Shown: piece by piece, positions 8,690 to 16,917 of the stretch
How positions within the stretch are numbered: position 1 is the first letter of the stretch
Layout: each line of letters begins with the position of its first letter
Assembly: GCA_025353485.1 (NCBI GenBank)
Contig: JANXQO010000169.1
Coordinates: forward strand, 1-36,131
Length of the DNA: 36,131 nucleotides
Direction of reading: 5' to 3'
Origin: Chitinophagales bacterium
GTDB taxonomy: Bacteria; Bacteroidota; Bacteroidia; Chitinophagales; Chitinophagaceae
Program-made: the position numbers and the translations under genes
The notes under the pieces: model-generated
What the model saw: the letters and a program-made list of their open reading frames with translations, nothing else
Database searches by the model: none
Told to the model about the DNA's origin: nothing

Positions 8690-8805
8690 TCTGAACCATG
8701 ATTTGGGTAGATTATGGGATTAAAGAGATTTAAGATTATTGTTTCGAAGTTTTTATATTTCATTTTTTTCTTCTTAATCTTTTTAATCTCCCCAAATCAT
8801 GGTTC
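8690..8805. repeat. 116-bp repeat, copy 1 (flanks the GxxExxY gene)
   Basis: Identical base for base to 9202-9317. Its ends form a perfect 15-bp inverted repeat (GAACCATGATTTGGG and its complement), and the inverted similarity continues imperfectly inward through AGATTA/TAATCT. It contains the last three codons' worth of the GxxExxY gene, including that gene's TGA stop (8797-8799, minus strand). Confidence 0.95.
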
Positions 8806-9198
8806 TAATACTTTATACTTTTGATTTTCTAATCTTTTAAATTGTAGGCTGATAGAACCAAAATTAAGGAGTAATCCTACTTGCATATTGTATGCTTCTA
8901 AATAATTTTTGCCTTGTGCAAGATGAACATTTTCTAATTGGATAATGGCTTTTATTTCTACCATTATTTTCTCCTCTACAAAAAAATCTACTCTTCTTTC
9001 ACCAATCTGCCTGCTTTTGTAATAAACCGGCATACTTAATTCTCTTGCAAACTTTAGCCCTGATTCTTCCATTTCAATTTCTAAAGCTCTTTGATAAATC
9101 ACTTCCTGAAACCCATTACCAAGAGCAGCATGCACCTTCATTGCAGCACCAATTATTTTTTCTGTTATCTCTTTGTATTTATATTCTTTCTGTTCCAT
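8797..9198 (-). CDS. GxxExxY protein (PD-(D/E)XK nuclease superfamily)
   Basis: A 133-residue protein with the family's name-giving motif G29-FQE32-VIY35 in ALGNGFQEVIYQRALE. A PD-(D/E)XK-like catalytic core is visible: D71 in RVDFFV and E81-I-K83 in MVEIKAI, followed by the conserved GLLLNFGS and FKRL segments. GxxExxY proteins are widespread, multi-copy and of unproven function in Bacteroidota. The gene begins 3 bp from one copy of a 116-bp repeat and its final codons, Glu-Pro-stop, lie inside the other copy. The two copies are identical, so the arrangement is probably recent. It sits between a VWA gene and a DUF2723 gene, all on the minus strand. Nuclease activity is inferred from the motif only. 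Confidence 0.92.
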   Translation of the reverse strand: MEQKEYKYKEITEKIIGAAMKVHAALGNGFQEVIYQRALEIEMEESGLKFARELSMPVYYKSRQIGERRVDFFVEEKIMVEIKAIIQLENVHLAQGKNYLEAYNMQVGLLLNFGSISLQFKRLENQKYKVLEP

Positions 9199-9201
9199 TA
9201 T

Positions 9202-9317
9202 TCTGAACCATGATTTGGGTAGATTATGGGATTAAAGAGATTTAAGATTATTGTTTCGAAGTTTTTATATTTCATTTTTTTCTTCTTAATCTTTTTAATC
9301 TCCCCAAATCATGGTTC
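9202..9317. repeat. 116-bp repeat, copy 2 (flanks the GxxExxY gene)
   Basis: Exact direct repeat of 8690-8805, 512 bp away. It starts 3 bp upstream of the GxxExxY start codon and ends 7 bp before the complement of the DUF2723 stop codon, so it also forms the 3' flank of that gene. Confidence 0.95.
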
Positions 9318-9324
9318 GGAAATG

Positions 9325-12300
9325 TTATTTCTTTTTTGGATTTACTGCATCGGTCTTGTTCTTATTGCTATCTTTTGGCGCTGGCAGGTTATTAATTACA
9401 GGTTTTTGCGTTTCAGTATTAAGAACCGGTTTTGGTGTTGTAAAATATTGCTGCATTTGCTGTATCTGTTGCAATATCTGTATGGTTCTTTGATTATCGT
9501 TAACAAGGGCGCCCTGTTTATCTTCATCAAGGGCATTAAAATAAACTATTTCCTGTTCCAGATCTTTACGAAGGCTTGCATAAACTTTATTAGCCAAAAG
9601 GGTATCACCTGCTTTGTAGGCTGCTAAAAGAAATTGTCCTGATATCTGGTTATGCCTTTCATCACGGGAAACCATTCCATAAGGAAAATTTTCCTGCAAC
9701 ATCATCTTATCGCATCGCTCCAACAATTTTTTCGCATCTCCTTTCCTTTCGTTATCTGCTAAATTAAGCGCTGCCAATGCATACTGCATCCTGATTGTAT
9801 TAAGATGTCTGCGGTTTTCCTCATCATAATAAACGCCATGCTTATCAGCATTACCAAATACAAATTTGTTCAGCATTTTATCTACTACCCAATTGCGGTT
9901 AACTTCACTGTTTTTTAAAGGAACGAGACGATAGGTTAAGCCATCGGTTCTTAAATATGTTCCAAACCCCAGTTCATCATACGGCGAAGTAAAATATATC
10001 GGACGCTTCCATTTATTAGCTGCAATAATATTAAGTATAGCTGCATCATTTTTACCAATAACATTTTTTGGAAGGGTGAAGTCAAGCTCACTAACAACAC
10101 TGTCATCAATATTGACAGTTCCGTTTTTACGGACAAGATCAAGATCAACAGGAACCTTTATATTTTTTGATGGATAGATATTTAAATATTCCTCCTGCCC
10201 CTGTGGTAAATACATTTTATTGGGATCATCACTTCCTGCATAATCTCTAAGTAATGTATCCAGTGCTAAAGGTTTAGTTTGATCAACAGTTGATCCCGGT
10301 AAATCAGGAAAGAAATAAACAGCATCTCTTTTGCTTCCTAATATCTGGTCCGCTGTCCAGATCAGGTCAATAGGATCGCTTTGATTTACTTTATATCTTA
10401 ATTCATTAATGTACCAATCTGTACCTAATAAACTTGAGTTTATTACACGTATATCTCTTCTAACACCTTCCACTTCCTGAGCATACCATAAAGGATATGT
10501 ATCATTATCACCAAAGGTTATAAGAATTGCATTAGGAGCACAACTTTCTAAATAATCAATGGCAAGGTCTCTTGCTAAAACTTTTTTACTACGGTCATGA
10601 TCATCCCATTCCTGAAACCCCATTATTACAGGTACTGCTAATGTACATACGGCTGCAGCAACATAACCTGCCATTCTGTTCTCCATTATTTTGTTGAGCA
10701 GTTCTTTTACATACAACACACCAATGCCAATCCAAAATGCAAATGCATAGAACGAACCTACGTACGCATAATCCCTTTCACGTGGCTGGTTGCCTGCCTG
10801 GTTCAAATAAAATACAACAGCAAAGCCGGTAAAGAAAAAGAGAAGACCAATTACTAATGTATCTCTTTTATCTTTTTTATATTGATAAATAAAACCAAGT
10901 ATTCCTAAAATTAAAGGCAGTGCAAAAAGATTATTATTTGCCTTGTTGTGTTTTAAACTATCCGGCATTTTACTTTGATCGCCGAGCCGAAAACTATCCC
11001 AAAAAGGTATTCCTGTTTTCCAGTTTCCATCTCTTCGGTTGCCTACATCAATTCCCTGTACATCATTTTGCTTACCTGCAAAATTCCACATAAAATACCG
11101 CAGATACATCCAGTTAGTTTGATAACCAATAGCAAACTTTATGTTATCACCCATCGTCGGCTTTCCTGAATAGGCCCCTGTTTTAGGATCTTTCGTAACA
11201 TTATCAGTAAATCCCAGATAATAATCTGCATGCCCCTGTTCATTACTTGCATCCCACATGCGTGGAAAGAAATGAAGGTCGTCCTCTGCATAAATGGTTT
11301 CATACCTTCTACCTTTTTTCTCATATTTATCTTTTCCCTTTACATAGGTATCAATGGGTTTTTGTTCTAATACCTCAGCAGTAAAATCCTGTCCTTTTAT
11401 AATAGGCCAATCACCATATTGTTCACGGCTTAAATATCCAACAAGACTTACCGGATTATCAACATTAAACATATCAACAGATGGATCAGCATTGGAGCGG
11501 ATAAGCGTTGTATAATAAGTAGAGAAGCCAAGAAGAATGAATGCGAAACTCCACATGGCTAACTTTAAAAAATTCCAGTTTCTTTTGTTGGCAAGTCTTA
11601 TCGTAAAAAAAATAAGAACACCCATTAAAATAAAGAAGAATCCAAAGCCAAAGAAAAATGGCATTCCCAAAGAATTTTTAAAAAAAATATCAAACTGGCC
11701 AGCTAATTTAATTGTCCACTGTATCACCGGTATTTGCACAATGCCTGTTACAAGACAACCAATTAAGAAAGCGTAAAAAGTTCCTTTACGGGTAACCTTA
11801 TATCTTTTAAAATAATAGATCATTACAATGGCAGGGATGGTAAGGAGATTTAGTAAATGCACGCCCACTGCTAAACCAATCAAATAAAATATTAAAATAA
11901 GCCAACGGTCTGCTCTTGTAAAATTTCCTTTAATTCCTACTTTTTGTTCCTGTGTTACCTCATGCTCCCATTTTAAAATTGCCCAAAATACAATAGCCGT
12001 AAAAAAAGAAGACAATGCATACACCTCGCCTTCTACAGCGCTGTACCAAAATGAATCAGAAAAAGTATAGGCAAGTGCACCTACAATGCCCGCTGCCATT
12101 ATGCTGAAGAGTTGATTGGTGGTTATTACGTCAGCATCTTTTTGAACTATTTTTCTTGCAAAGTGCGTAATGCTCCAGAATAAAAACAATATCGTAAATC
12201 CACTGGATAATGCACTCATTGTATTTACACCAAGCGCTGCATGATGTGCATCCAGCGGGATAGTGAATAACCTTGCAATCAACACAAATAATGGAGCGCC

Positions 12301-12453
12301 GGGTGGATGTGGAATTTGAAGTTTATAGGCGCTGGAAACAAATTCTCCGCAATCCCAAAAACTGCCTGTTGCTTCCATCGTCATCAAATACACGGTGGAT
12401 GCAATAAGAAATACCGCCCAGCCCGTTAAGTTATTTATCTTTTTAAAGCTCAT
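9325..12453 (-). CDS. DUF2723 family polytopic membrane protein (GT-C glycosyltransferase-like)
   Basis: A 1042-residue protein with a hydrophobic N-terminal half of roughly a dozen membrane segments and a soluble C-terminal half. The N-terminus GWAVFLIASTVYLMTMEATGS followed by FWDCGEF (residues 32-38) and IPHPPGAPLFVL is the hallmark of DUF2723. Acidic residues D34 and E37 fall in the first loop after a membrane helix, the position of the catalytic acid in GT-C glycosyltransferases, so a role in transferring sugars from a lipid carrier at the outer face of the inner membrane is plausible. This is inference. The C-terminus ends in a Lys-rich tail. It is single-gene, with a TAnnTTTG box (12477-12484) upstream and a 116-bp repeat right after its stop. 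Confidence 0.9.
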   Translation of the reverse strand: MSFKKINNLTGWAVFLIASTVYLMTMEATGSFWDCGEFVSSAYKLQIPHPPGAPLFVLIARLFTIPLDAHHAALGVNTMSALSSGFTILFLFWSITHFARKIVQKDADVITTNQLFSIMAAGIVGALAYTFSDSFWYSAVEGEVYALSSFFTAIVFWAILKWEHEVTQEQKVGIKGNFTRADRWLILIFYLIGLAVGVHLLNLLTIPAIVMIYYFKRYKVTRKGTFYAFLIGCLVTGIVQIPVIQWTIKLAGQFDIFFKNSLGMPFFFGFGFFFILMGVLIFFTIRLANKRNWNFLKLAMWSFAFILLGFSTYYTTLIRSNADPSVDMFNVDNPVSLVGYLSREQYGDWPIIKGQDFTAEVLEQKPIDTYVKGKDKYEKKGRRYETIYAEDDLHFFPRMWDASNEQGHADYYLGFTDNVTKDPKTGAYSGKPTMGDNIKFAIGYQTNWMYLRYFMWNFAGKQNDVQGIDVGNRRDGNWKTGIPFWDSFRLGDQSKMPDSLKHNKANNNLFALPLILGILGFIYQYKKDKRDTLVIGLLFFFTGFAVVFYLNQAGNQPRERDYAYVGSFYAFAFWIGIGVLYVKELLNKIMENRMAGYVAAAVCTLAVPVIMGFQEWDDHDRSKKVLARDLAIDYLESCAPNAILITFGDNDTYPLWYAQEVEGVRRDIRVINSSLLGTDWYINELRYKVNQSDPIDLIWTADQILGSKRDAVYFFPDLPGSTVDQTKPLALDTLLRDYAGSDDPNKMYLPQGQEEYLNIYPSKNIKVPVDLDLVRKNGTVNIDDSVVSELDFTLPKNVIGKNDAAILNIIAANKWKRPIYFTSPYDELGFGTYLRTDGLTYRLVPLKNSEVNRNWVVDKMLNKFVFGNADKHGVYYDEENRRHLNTIRMQYALAALNLADNERKGDAKKLLERCDKMMLQENFPYGMVSRDERHNQISGQFLLAAYKAGDTLLANKVYASLRKDLEQEIVYFNALDEDKQGALVNDNQRTIQILQQIQQMQQYFTTPKPVLNTETQKPVINNLPAPKDSNKNKTDAVNPKKK

Positions 12454-12476
12454 AGTTTGGTTTTATAAAAGAGCAG

Positions 12477-12484
12477 CAAATATA
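12477..12484 (-). promoter_or_regulatory. TAnnTTTG (-7) box before the DUF2723 gene
   Basis: On the minus strand this reads TATATTTG and lies 23 bp upstream of the DUF2723 ATG. It matches the Bacteroidota -7 element; a convincing -33 box is not visible. Confidence 0.35.
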
Positions 12485-12544
12485 AAACTATGATGCGTAG
12501 AAATACACCAGCCCAATTATTTTGTTGAAAAAGGATTGTTAATA

Positions 12545-12567
12545 GTCAATGGTCAATCGTCAATGGG
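12545..12567. repeat. GTCAATGGTCAAT-type repeat
   Basis: Three tandem variants of GTCAAT separated by 1-2 bases, located in the gap before the EamA gene. The same unit recurs as an inverted pair at 33191-33244 after pyrB. Confidence 0.55.
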
Positions 12568-12618
12568 CAGTTACAGTGATTGTTGTTTATAAACTACTAT
12601 CTATTATTTTTACGCCAG

Positions 12619-13530
12619 ATGAAAAAAGCATTTATCCAATTACATATTGCCGTTTTTTTAGCAGGCTTTACAGCGATATTAGGTAAACTGATAACCCTTC
12701 ATGAAGGTATGTTGGTTTGGTATAGAATGCTGATAACAGCAGTTACCCTGATGGTAATTTTATACTTTAGAAAGGAATTGCAAAGATTATCATTAAAAAA
12801 TATGTTTAAACTTTTTGGGGTAGGCGCAATTGTAGCATTGCATTGGGTAACATTTTATGGGAGTATAAAATATTCCAACGTATCAGTTTCACTTACGTGC
12901 CTTTCTGCCATCGGGTTTTTTACATCTTTTTTAGATCCTATAATTATGAGAAGAAGGATTGATATTGTTGAAATTTTTTTGGGAGCACTTGCCATCGCCG
13001 GTATTTATTTAATTTTTGATTTTTATCCTGAATATAAACTTGGGATTTTATTTGGTATTATTTCAGCGTTGCTGGCAAGCCTGTTTCCCATTTTTAATAA
13101 AAATCTTTTAAAACAATTTTCTGCAAGAACGGTTACGTTGTATGAAATGTGCGGCGGGTTTATTGCGCTTACTTTTATACTGCCTTTATATTTAAAAATG
13201 TTTCCTGCAAAATATTATTTGCCAACTACCAGCGACTGGCTTTGGTTGCTGGTGCTTGCATGGGTATGTACTGTATTCACTTTTATTCTTGCCTTAAATG
13301 CGCTGAAAAAAATATCTCCTTTTACTGCAAACCTTGCCTACAATCTGGAACCGGTGTATGGGATAATTCTCGCTTTCATCATCTTTCATGAGAATAAATA
13401 TTTAAGCGCCGGTTTTTATTATGGGTTGGGTTTAATATTGCTTGCAGTGATATTACAAATGGCAAGGGTTATGATAATAGCAAGAAAAGATAGCAAAATA
13501 GATATGGAAAATAAATTTCTTAATACATAA
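12619..13530 (+). CDS. EamA/DMT family transporter
   Basis: A 303-residue integral membrane protein with about ten hydrophobic segments arranged as two EamA halves, the drug/metabolite transporter layout. The second-half motif NLEPVYGIILAFIIFHE is the typical conserved EamA block (LEPVxAxxxxxxxxxE). The substrate of such exporters or importers cannot be read from sequence. An upstream in-frame TTG at 12580 would add 13 residues; the ATG at 12619, giving MKKAFIQLHIAVFLAGF, is the better start because it places the first membrane helix right at the N-terminus. The gene stands alone, 165 bp from the divergent DUF2723 gene. Confidence 0.9.
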   Translation: MKKAFIQLHIAVFLAGFTAILGKLITLHEGMLVWYRMLITAVTLMVILYFRKELQRLSLKNMFKLFGVGAIVALHWVTFYGSIKYSNVSVSLTCLSAIGFFTSFLDPIIMRRRIDIVEIFLGALAIAGIYLIFDFYPEYKLGILFGIISALLASLFPIFNKNLLKQFSARTVTLYEMCGGFIALTFILPLYLKMFPAKYYLPTTSDWLWLLVLAWVCTVFTFILALNALKKISPFTANLAYNLEPVYGIILAFIIFHENKYLSAGFYYGLGLILLAVILQMARVMIIARKDSKIDMENKFLNT

Positions 13531-13642
13531 TTTATTTTCGCCGGAAAGATAAAATAAAACTTACTCACTGCAATATTTACAATAACCCCACGTTAACTTA
13601 AAGGTTAGTGGCTATACTGTAGAAAATAACTTAAATCCATAT

Positions 13643-13840
13643 ATGCTAAGAAACCTTATACTCCCATTAGGCATTTACAGGTTAAAATCAAAAATGCATA
13701 CTTTAGAATTTCGCATTCAAAAAATGGAATCCCGTAACTATCTTGATCTTCAGGGAAGAATAGATGTTGCCGAAATGAAAAAGATGCTGGCTCATTTACA
13801 TGACCAGGAAGCCGCTCTTCATTTTTCTTTTAGTATGTAA
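13643..13840 (+). CDS. Small hypothetical protein
   Basis: A 65-codon frame that I do not recognise. The second half (RNYLDLQGRIDVAEMKKMLAH) is polar, helical and has codon use like the neighbours. An internal ATG at 13694 (MHTLEFRIQK) gives a more convincing 48-residue product, since the first 17 residues are rich in basic and hydrophobic residues without a clear role. There is no signal peptide or known motif. It lies between the EamA gene and a small membrane protein gene on the same strand. It may not be translated. Confidence 0.4.
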   Translation: MLRNLILPLGIYRLKSKMHTLEFRIQKMESRNYLDLQGRIDVAEMKKMLAHLHDQEAALHFSFSM

Positions 13841-13931
13841 TATTTTTAGTTCTGCCGAAAGCTTAATGGCATATACTATTTTTTAAATGCAGTGTTACAG
13901 AAGTTGATTACATTTAGAGAGAAAAATTCTC

Positions 13932-14264
13932 ATGTCATCCCCGCACAAAGTTCCTAAAAAGATAACCGCAATTTTAGCAATCGTTTTTCTGCTCCCTGCA
14001 GTATACATTTTTGGATTGTGGATAAATGTATTTAGCAAGGATACAACTCCGCTACAAAAAATTGGAGAATTCACTGATCATTTTCCTGCCCTTCTTAGCG
14101 ATTATAAAGTGATAATGTATATCTCAATTGCCTGCTGCCTGACAGCTATGATATTGGCGGCTAAAAGTTTTAAGCAACGTTTACTGTCTTTACGAATTGC
14201 CATGTGGCTAACCGTTATGATTTCTTCCCTTATTTTTTTCATGGATATATTTCAGCTGCTGTAA
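13932..14264 (+). CDS. Small membrane protein, unknown function
   Basis: A 110-residue protein with three predicted membrane segments: residues about 12-32, 60-77 and 88-108. The first follows a short basic tail (MSSPHKVPKKI), suggesting the N-terminus stays in the cytoplasm. The loop between segments one and two is polar and acidic. I recognise no family. The start ATG at 13932 gives a sensible N-terminus. A stand-alone receiver protein is encoded about 100 bp downstream on the same strand, but no link between them can be shown. Confidence 0.65.
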   Translation: MSSPHKVPKKITAILAIVFLLPAVYIFGLWINVFSKDTTPLQKIGEFTDHFPALLSDYKVIMYISIACCLTAMILAAKSFKQRLLSLRIAMWLTVMISSLIFFMDIFQLL

Positions 14265-14362
14265 ATTATAAGTTCCCGGTTTATTGGCTTTTAATTTGTG
14301 TGCTTAAAAAGAAACAGATAAGTATGCCCGAAAATAAATATTTTTATTTTAAAAATAATTGT

Positions 14363-14713
14363 ATGAAAAAAATATTGATAGTTAATAATGATGTTGATAC
14401 ATTAAGCCTTTTAAAAAGCTGGCTCGAAAGAAAAGAATATGATGTAAAATTTACAGTACATGAAAAGGAAGTTCCGGATATTATTAATGAATTTGCACCT
14501 GATCTGTTATTAATAGATGTGCTTCATATTGAAGTTTTGAAAGAAATAAAATCTCTTGTAAAAGCCAAAGAGATACCTGTTATTTTAATGACGGGAAATA
14601 CCATCAATGACCAGCATAAATTTATAGATATAGCAGATGATGTAATAGAAAAACCTTTTCAAACTAAATTGCTGGAAAAAAAGATAGGTAAGTTTTTAAA
14701 GAATACGGGGTAG
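14363..14713 (+). CDS. Single-domain response regulator (receiver domain)
   Basis: A 116-residue receiver domain with nothing attached. The likely phospho-acceptor is D52 (LLLIDV), with T77 (LMTGN) and K97 (IEKPF) as the other conserved switch residues. The acidic pocket at residues 9-10 is Asn-Asp and not the usual Asp-Asp or Glu-Asp. An open frame extends upstream to 14204, but the hydrophobic leader there overlaps the preceding gene; ATG at 14363 (MKKILIVNNDVDTLSLL) gives the normal receiver start, with 14324 as an alternative. No histidine kinase is adjacent; the nearest is 3 kb downstream. Its stop is 1 bp from the stop of the convergent gene. Confidence 0.88.
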   Translation: MKKILIVNNDVDTLSLLKSWLERKEYDVKFTVHEKEVPDIINEFAPDLLLIDVLHIEVLKEIKSLVKAKEIPVILMTGNTINDQHKFIDIADDVIEKPFQTKLLEKKIGKFLKNTG

Positions 14714-14714
14714 T

Positions 14715-15575
14715 TTATTTGTATTCATACTTAACGGTTCCTAAAAGCCTTCTTTCTTTTGAATAGCATTTTTCACTTTCACGCAACCTCTTATCGTTAT
14801 AGGTATATTTCCATATAAAATAATTGCTGATGTTATCATCTGTTGATATCATCTGTTTTGTTTGCCCTGTTGGGTTGTATTCATACATATAATCAGGTAA
14901 TAACCGTTTCGCTCTTTCATTATAATGCACCACATCAGTAAGCCGGTTTTTTTCATCGTAATAAAATAAATACTTTCTGCCTTTTACTCTCCCGATAGCT
15001 ATCGGGATAATTTCTTCTTCGTCAATAACATTTCCTTTATCGTCTGTTGTAAAATTTATCGTAGAAATAGTTTCATTATTTTTTTTTCTAATCATCTTCT
15101 CAGGCTTTCCTGTTGAATTATAAATATATTGATGTGTTTCAGAAATGCCGCCGTTTTCATCATTGGCCTTTGCAAAATTGGTTACCATTATAATATGTCC
15201 TTTAGTATCATATTCATATTCAACTTTTGCTAAAGAAGTTTGTGTGCTGTCAACTGTTTTAGTTATCCAGCCGCGTTCGTTATAATAACTAACTAATAAA
15301 GATTGCTGGGTAATAACAGAACGTGTTACCGTTTCGGATTTGGTAAAATTTCTGTCAATTTTTCTTTCGCAAAAAAAATCTTCGCTCGGTTCGCCGTCAT
15401 CTTCAAAACTTTTTACTGCAATTGTTCTTATATTCTCATTTTTTAAAATGGAGAACTCCTTTGTAAGCTGTTGGTTTGTCCAGATATCTTTATAAAAATA
15501 TTGAGCATTTGCCGGCAAACAAAAAGTGATCAGCAATGTTATACCGGCAAAAAAATTAGCGTAAATGCGAAGCAT
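14715..15575 (-). CDS. Secreted YD-repeat-like protein, unknown function
   Basis: A 286-residue protein with a signal peptide (MLRIYANFFAGITLLITF, cleavage near ANA-QY). The mature part has repeated Y-x-Y-D/N-x-x-G units (YEYDTKGHI, YIYNSTGKPE, FYYDEKNRL, YEYNPTGQ, YTYNDKRL), the pattern of RHS/YD repeats, here probably forming a short beta structure. No toxin domain follows. Residues IPIAIG in the middle are encoded by an 18-bp perfect palindrome (14990-15007), which looks like an in-frame insertion. It is convergent with the receiver gene, with a 1-bp gap. Probably periplasmic or surface-exposed. Confidence 0.72.
   Translation of the reverse strand: MLRIYANFFAGITLLITFCLPANAQYFYKDIWTNQQLTKEFSILKNENIRTIAVKSFEDDGEPSEDFFCERKIDRNFTKSETVTRSVITQQSLLVSYYNERGWITKTVDSTQTSLAKVEYEYDTKGHIIMVTNFAKANDENGGISETHQYIYNSTGKPEKMIRKKNNETISTINFTTDDKGNVIDEEEIIPIAIGRVKGRKYLFYYDEKNRLTDVVHYNERAKRLLPDYMYEYNPTGQTKQMISTDDNISNYFIWKYTYNDKRLRESEKCYSKERRLLGTVKYEYK
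14990..15007. repeat. 18-bp perfect palindrome TCCCGATAGCTATCGGGA inside a coding sequence
   Basis: TCCCGATAGCTATCGGGA equals its own reverse complement. It lies inside the YD-repeat-like gene and, being a multiple of 3, keeps the frame open. From memory, this palindrome is a common dispersed repeat in Bacteroidota genomes, usually between genes; I cannot count copies outside this window. Confidence 0.85.
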
Positions 15576-15701
15576 TTTTAAATTGTATTTATGTAGAGAA
15601 ATATTGAATCTTTATTTTGATTGTAAAATATGCCAATAATGCGGGATGCAGATTTTCTTTATTATTTTTAACCAGATTTTACAAATCAAAAACCAGCGCC
15701 A

Positions 15702-16910
15702 TTGTCACATTTCCACCAGCGAAAAGAAAAAAATTGTTTGAACTGCGGCACTGAGGTTATAGGTAATTATTGCCATAATTGCGGCCAGGAAAATATTGAA
15801 CCAAAGGAAAGTGTATGGCACCTGGTATCCCATTTTTTTGAAGACATTACTCATTTTGACGGAAAGATTTTTACTTCCTTAAAAGATCTTATTCTTAAAC
15901 CCGGCTTCTTATCAAAGGAATATGTTATTGGACGAAGAGCCAGTTATCTTAACCCGATAAGAATGTATTTATTTACTTCTGCAATTTTTTTCCTTATATT
16001 TTTTTCGGTGTATAAAATTGATGCGAATGTAATTACGGTTAACAATGGTGCAGGCGGTAAAACATACGATCAGATATATAAAATGGATCCTGTTGCATTC
16101 CAAACATTTACAATGAAGCTAAATAAAGGAACTGCAATGAATAAAGATGAATTTAAGAGCAGTATTGATCAAATGGATTCACTAACTTTTACTGAATTAA
16201 TAAAAAAAACAGATACGCTTAAAATAGTAACCAAACAACAGTGGAAGGAAAAAGTGAGTATAATGGACTCTGTTGAAGTTAGAAAGTTTACAAAAAAAGC
16301 TACAGCAGGTTTACCTATGGGCAGGGACGCTTTTAAGCAAGAGTTTGATAATTTTAGCATAGCTCCCGGAAATTACCGCAGCAAAAAAGAATACGACTCA
16401 TTATTAAAAACCGGTGTTAAAAAGCATAACTGGTTTGAGAGGCAATTGGTATACACGAATATAGAATTAAAAGAAAAATATAATTCCAGTTCTAAACTAA
16501 TATTGATAGCTCTTTTAAACCGGTTTACACATTCGTTACCCCAGATGCTTTTTGTACTGTTGCCATTATTTGCGCTTATTTTAAAATTAGTTTATGTGCG
16601 GCGCAAACAATTTTATTATGTAGATCATGTGATCTTCACTATTCATCTTTACATATTTGTTTTTCTGGTTATGCTGGTAACATTTGGTATTGGAAAATTA
16701 AAAAGTTTGTTGCATTGGGATTGGCTAAGTTTTTTAACTGCGATATTTGTGCTTAGTATATTTTTTTATTTCTATAAAGCCCTGCGAAATTTTTATAAGC
16801 AGCGCAGGGCTAAAACAATTGTAAAGTATTTAATTCTGTTATTATTTTTTCTTATAATAACTGTACTCACGTTTATAGTATTTTTCTTTTTCTCATTGTT
16901 AGGTTTATAA
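15702..16910 (+). CDS. DUF3667 domain-containing membrane protein
   Basis: A 402-residue protein with an N-terminal zinc ribbon (CLNCG and CHNCGQ at about residues 12-29), then the conserved block HLVSHFFEDITHFDGK, LKPGFLSKEYVIGRRASYLNP, and a first membrane helix near 95-110. A polar central region of about 160 residues follows, then four membrane helices at the C-terminus. This matches DUF3667, of unknown function, common in Bacteroidota. The start is a TTG at 15702, giving MSHFHQRKEKNCLNCG, which matches the family N-terminus; no in-frame ATG is available upstream. It is the first gene of a tight run with mazG (7 bp) and the sensor kinase (4-bp overlap). Confidence 0.85.
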   Translation: MSHFHQRKEKNCLNCGTEVIGNYCHNCGQENIEPKESVWHLVSHFFEDITHFDGKIFTSLKDLILKPGFLSKEYVIGRRASYLNPIRMYLFTSAIFFLIFFSVYKIDANVITVNNGAGGKTYDQIYKMDPVAFQTFTMKLNKGTAMNKDEFKSSIDQMDSLTFTELIKKTDTLKIVTKQQWKEKVSIMDSVEVRKFTKKATAGLPMGRDAFKQEFDNFSIAPGNYRSKKEYDSLLKTGVKKHNWFERQLVYTNIELKEKYNSSSKLILIALLNRFTHSLPQMLFVLLPLFALILKLVYVRRKQFYYVDHVIFTIHLYIFVFLVMLVTFGIGKLKSLLHWDWLSFLTAIFVLSIFFYFYKALRNFYKQRRAKTIVKYLILLLFFLIITVLTFIVFFFFSLLGL

Positions 16911-16917
16911 AAATAGT

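Noticed and set aside
9226-9627. Plus-strand open frame of 133 codons across repeat copy 2 and into the DUF2723 gene
   Set aside because: It starts inside the 116-bp repeat and runs antisense to a well-supported gene. The same start also occurs in repeat copy 1, where it ends almost at once.
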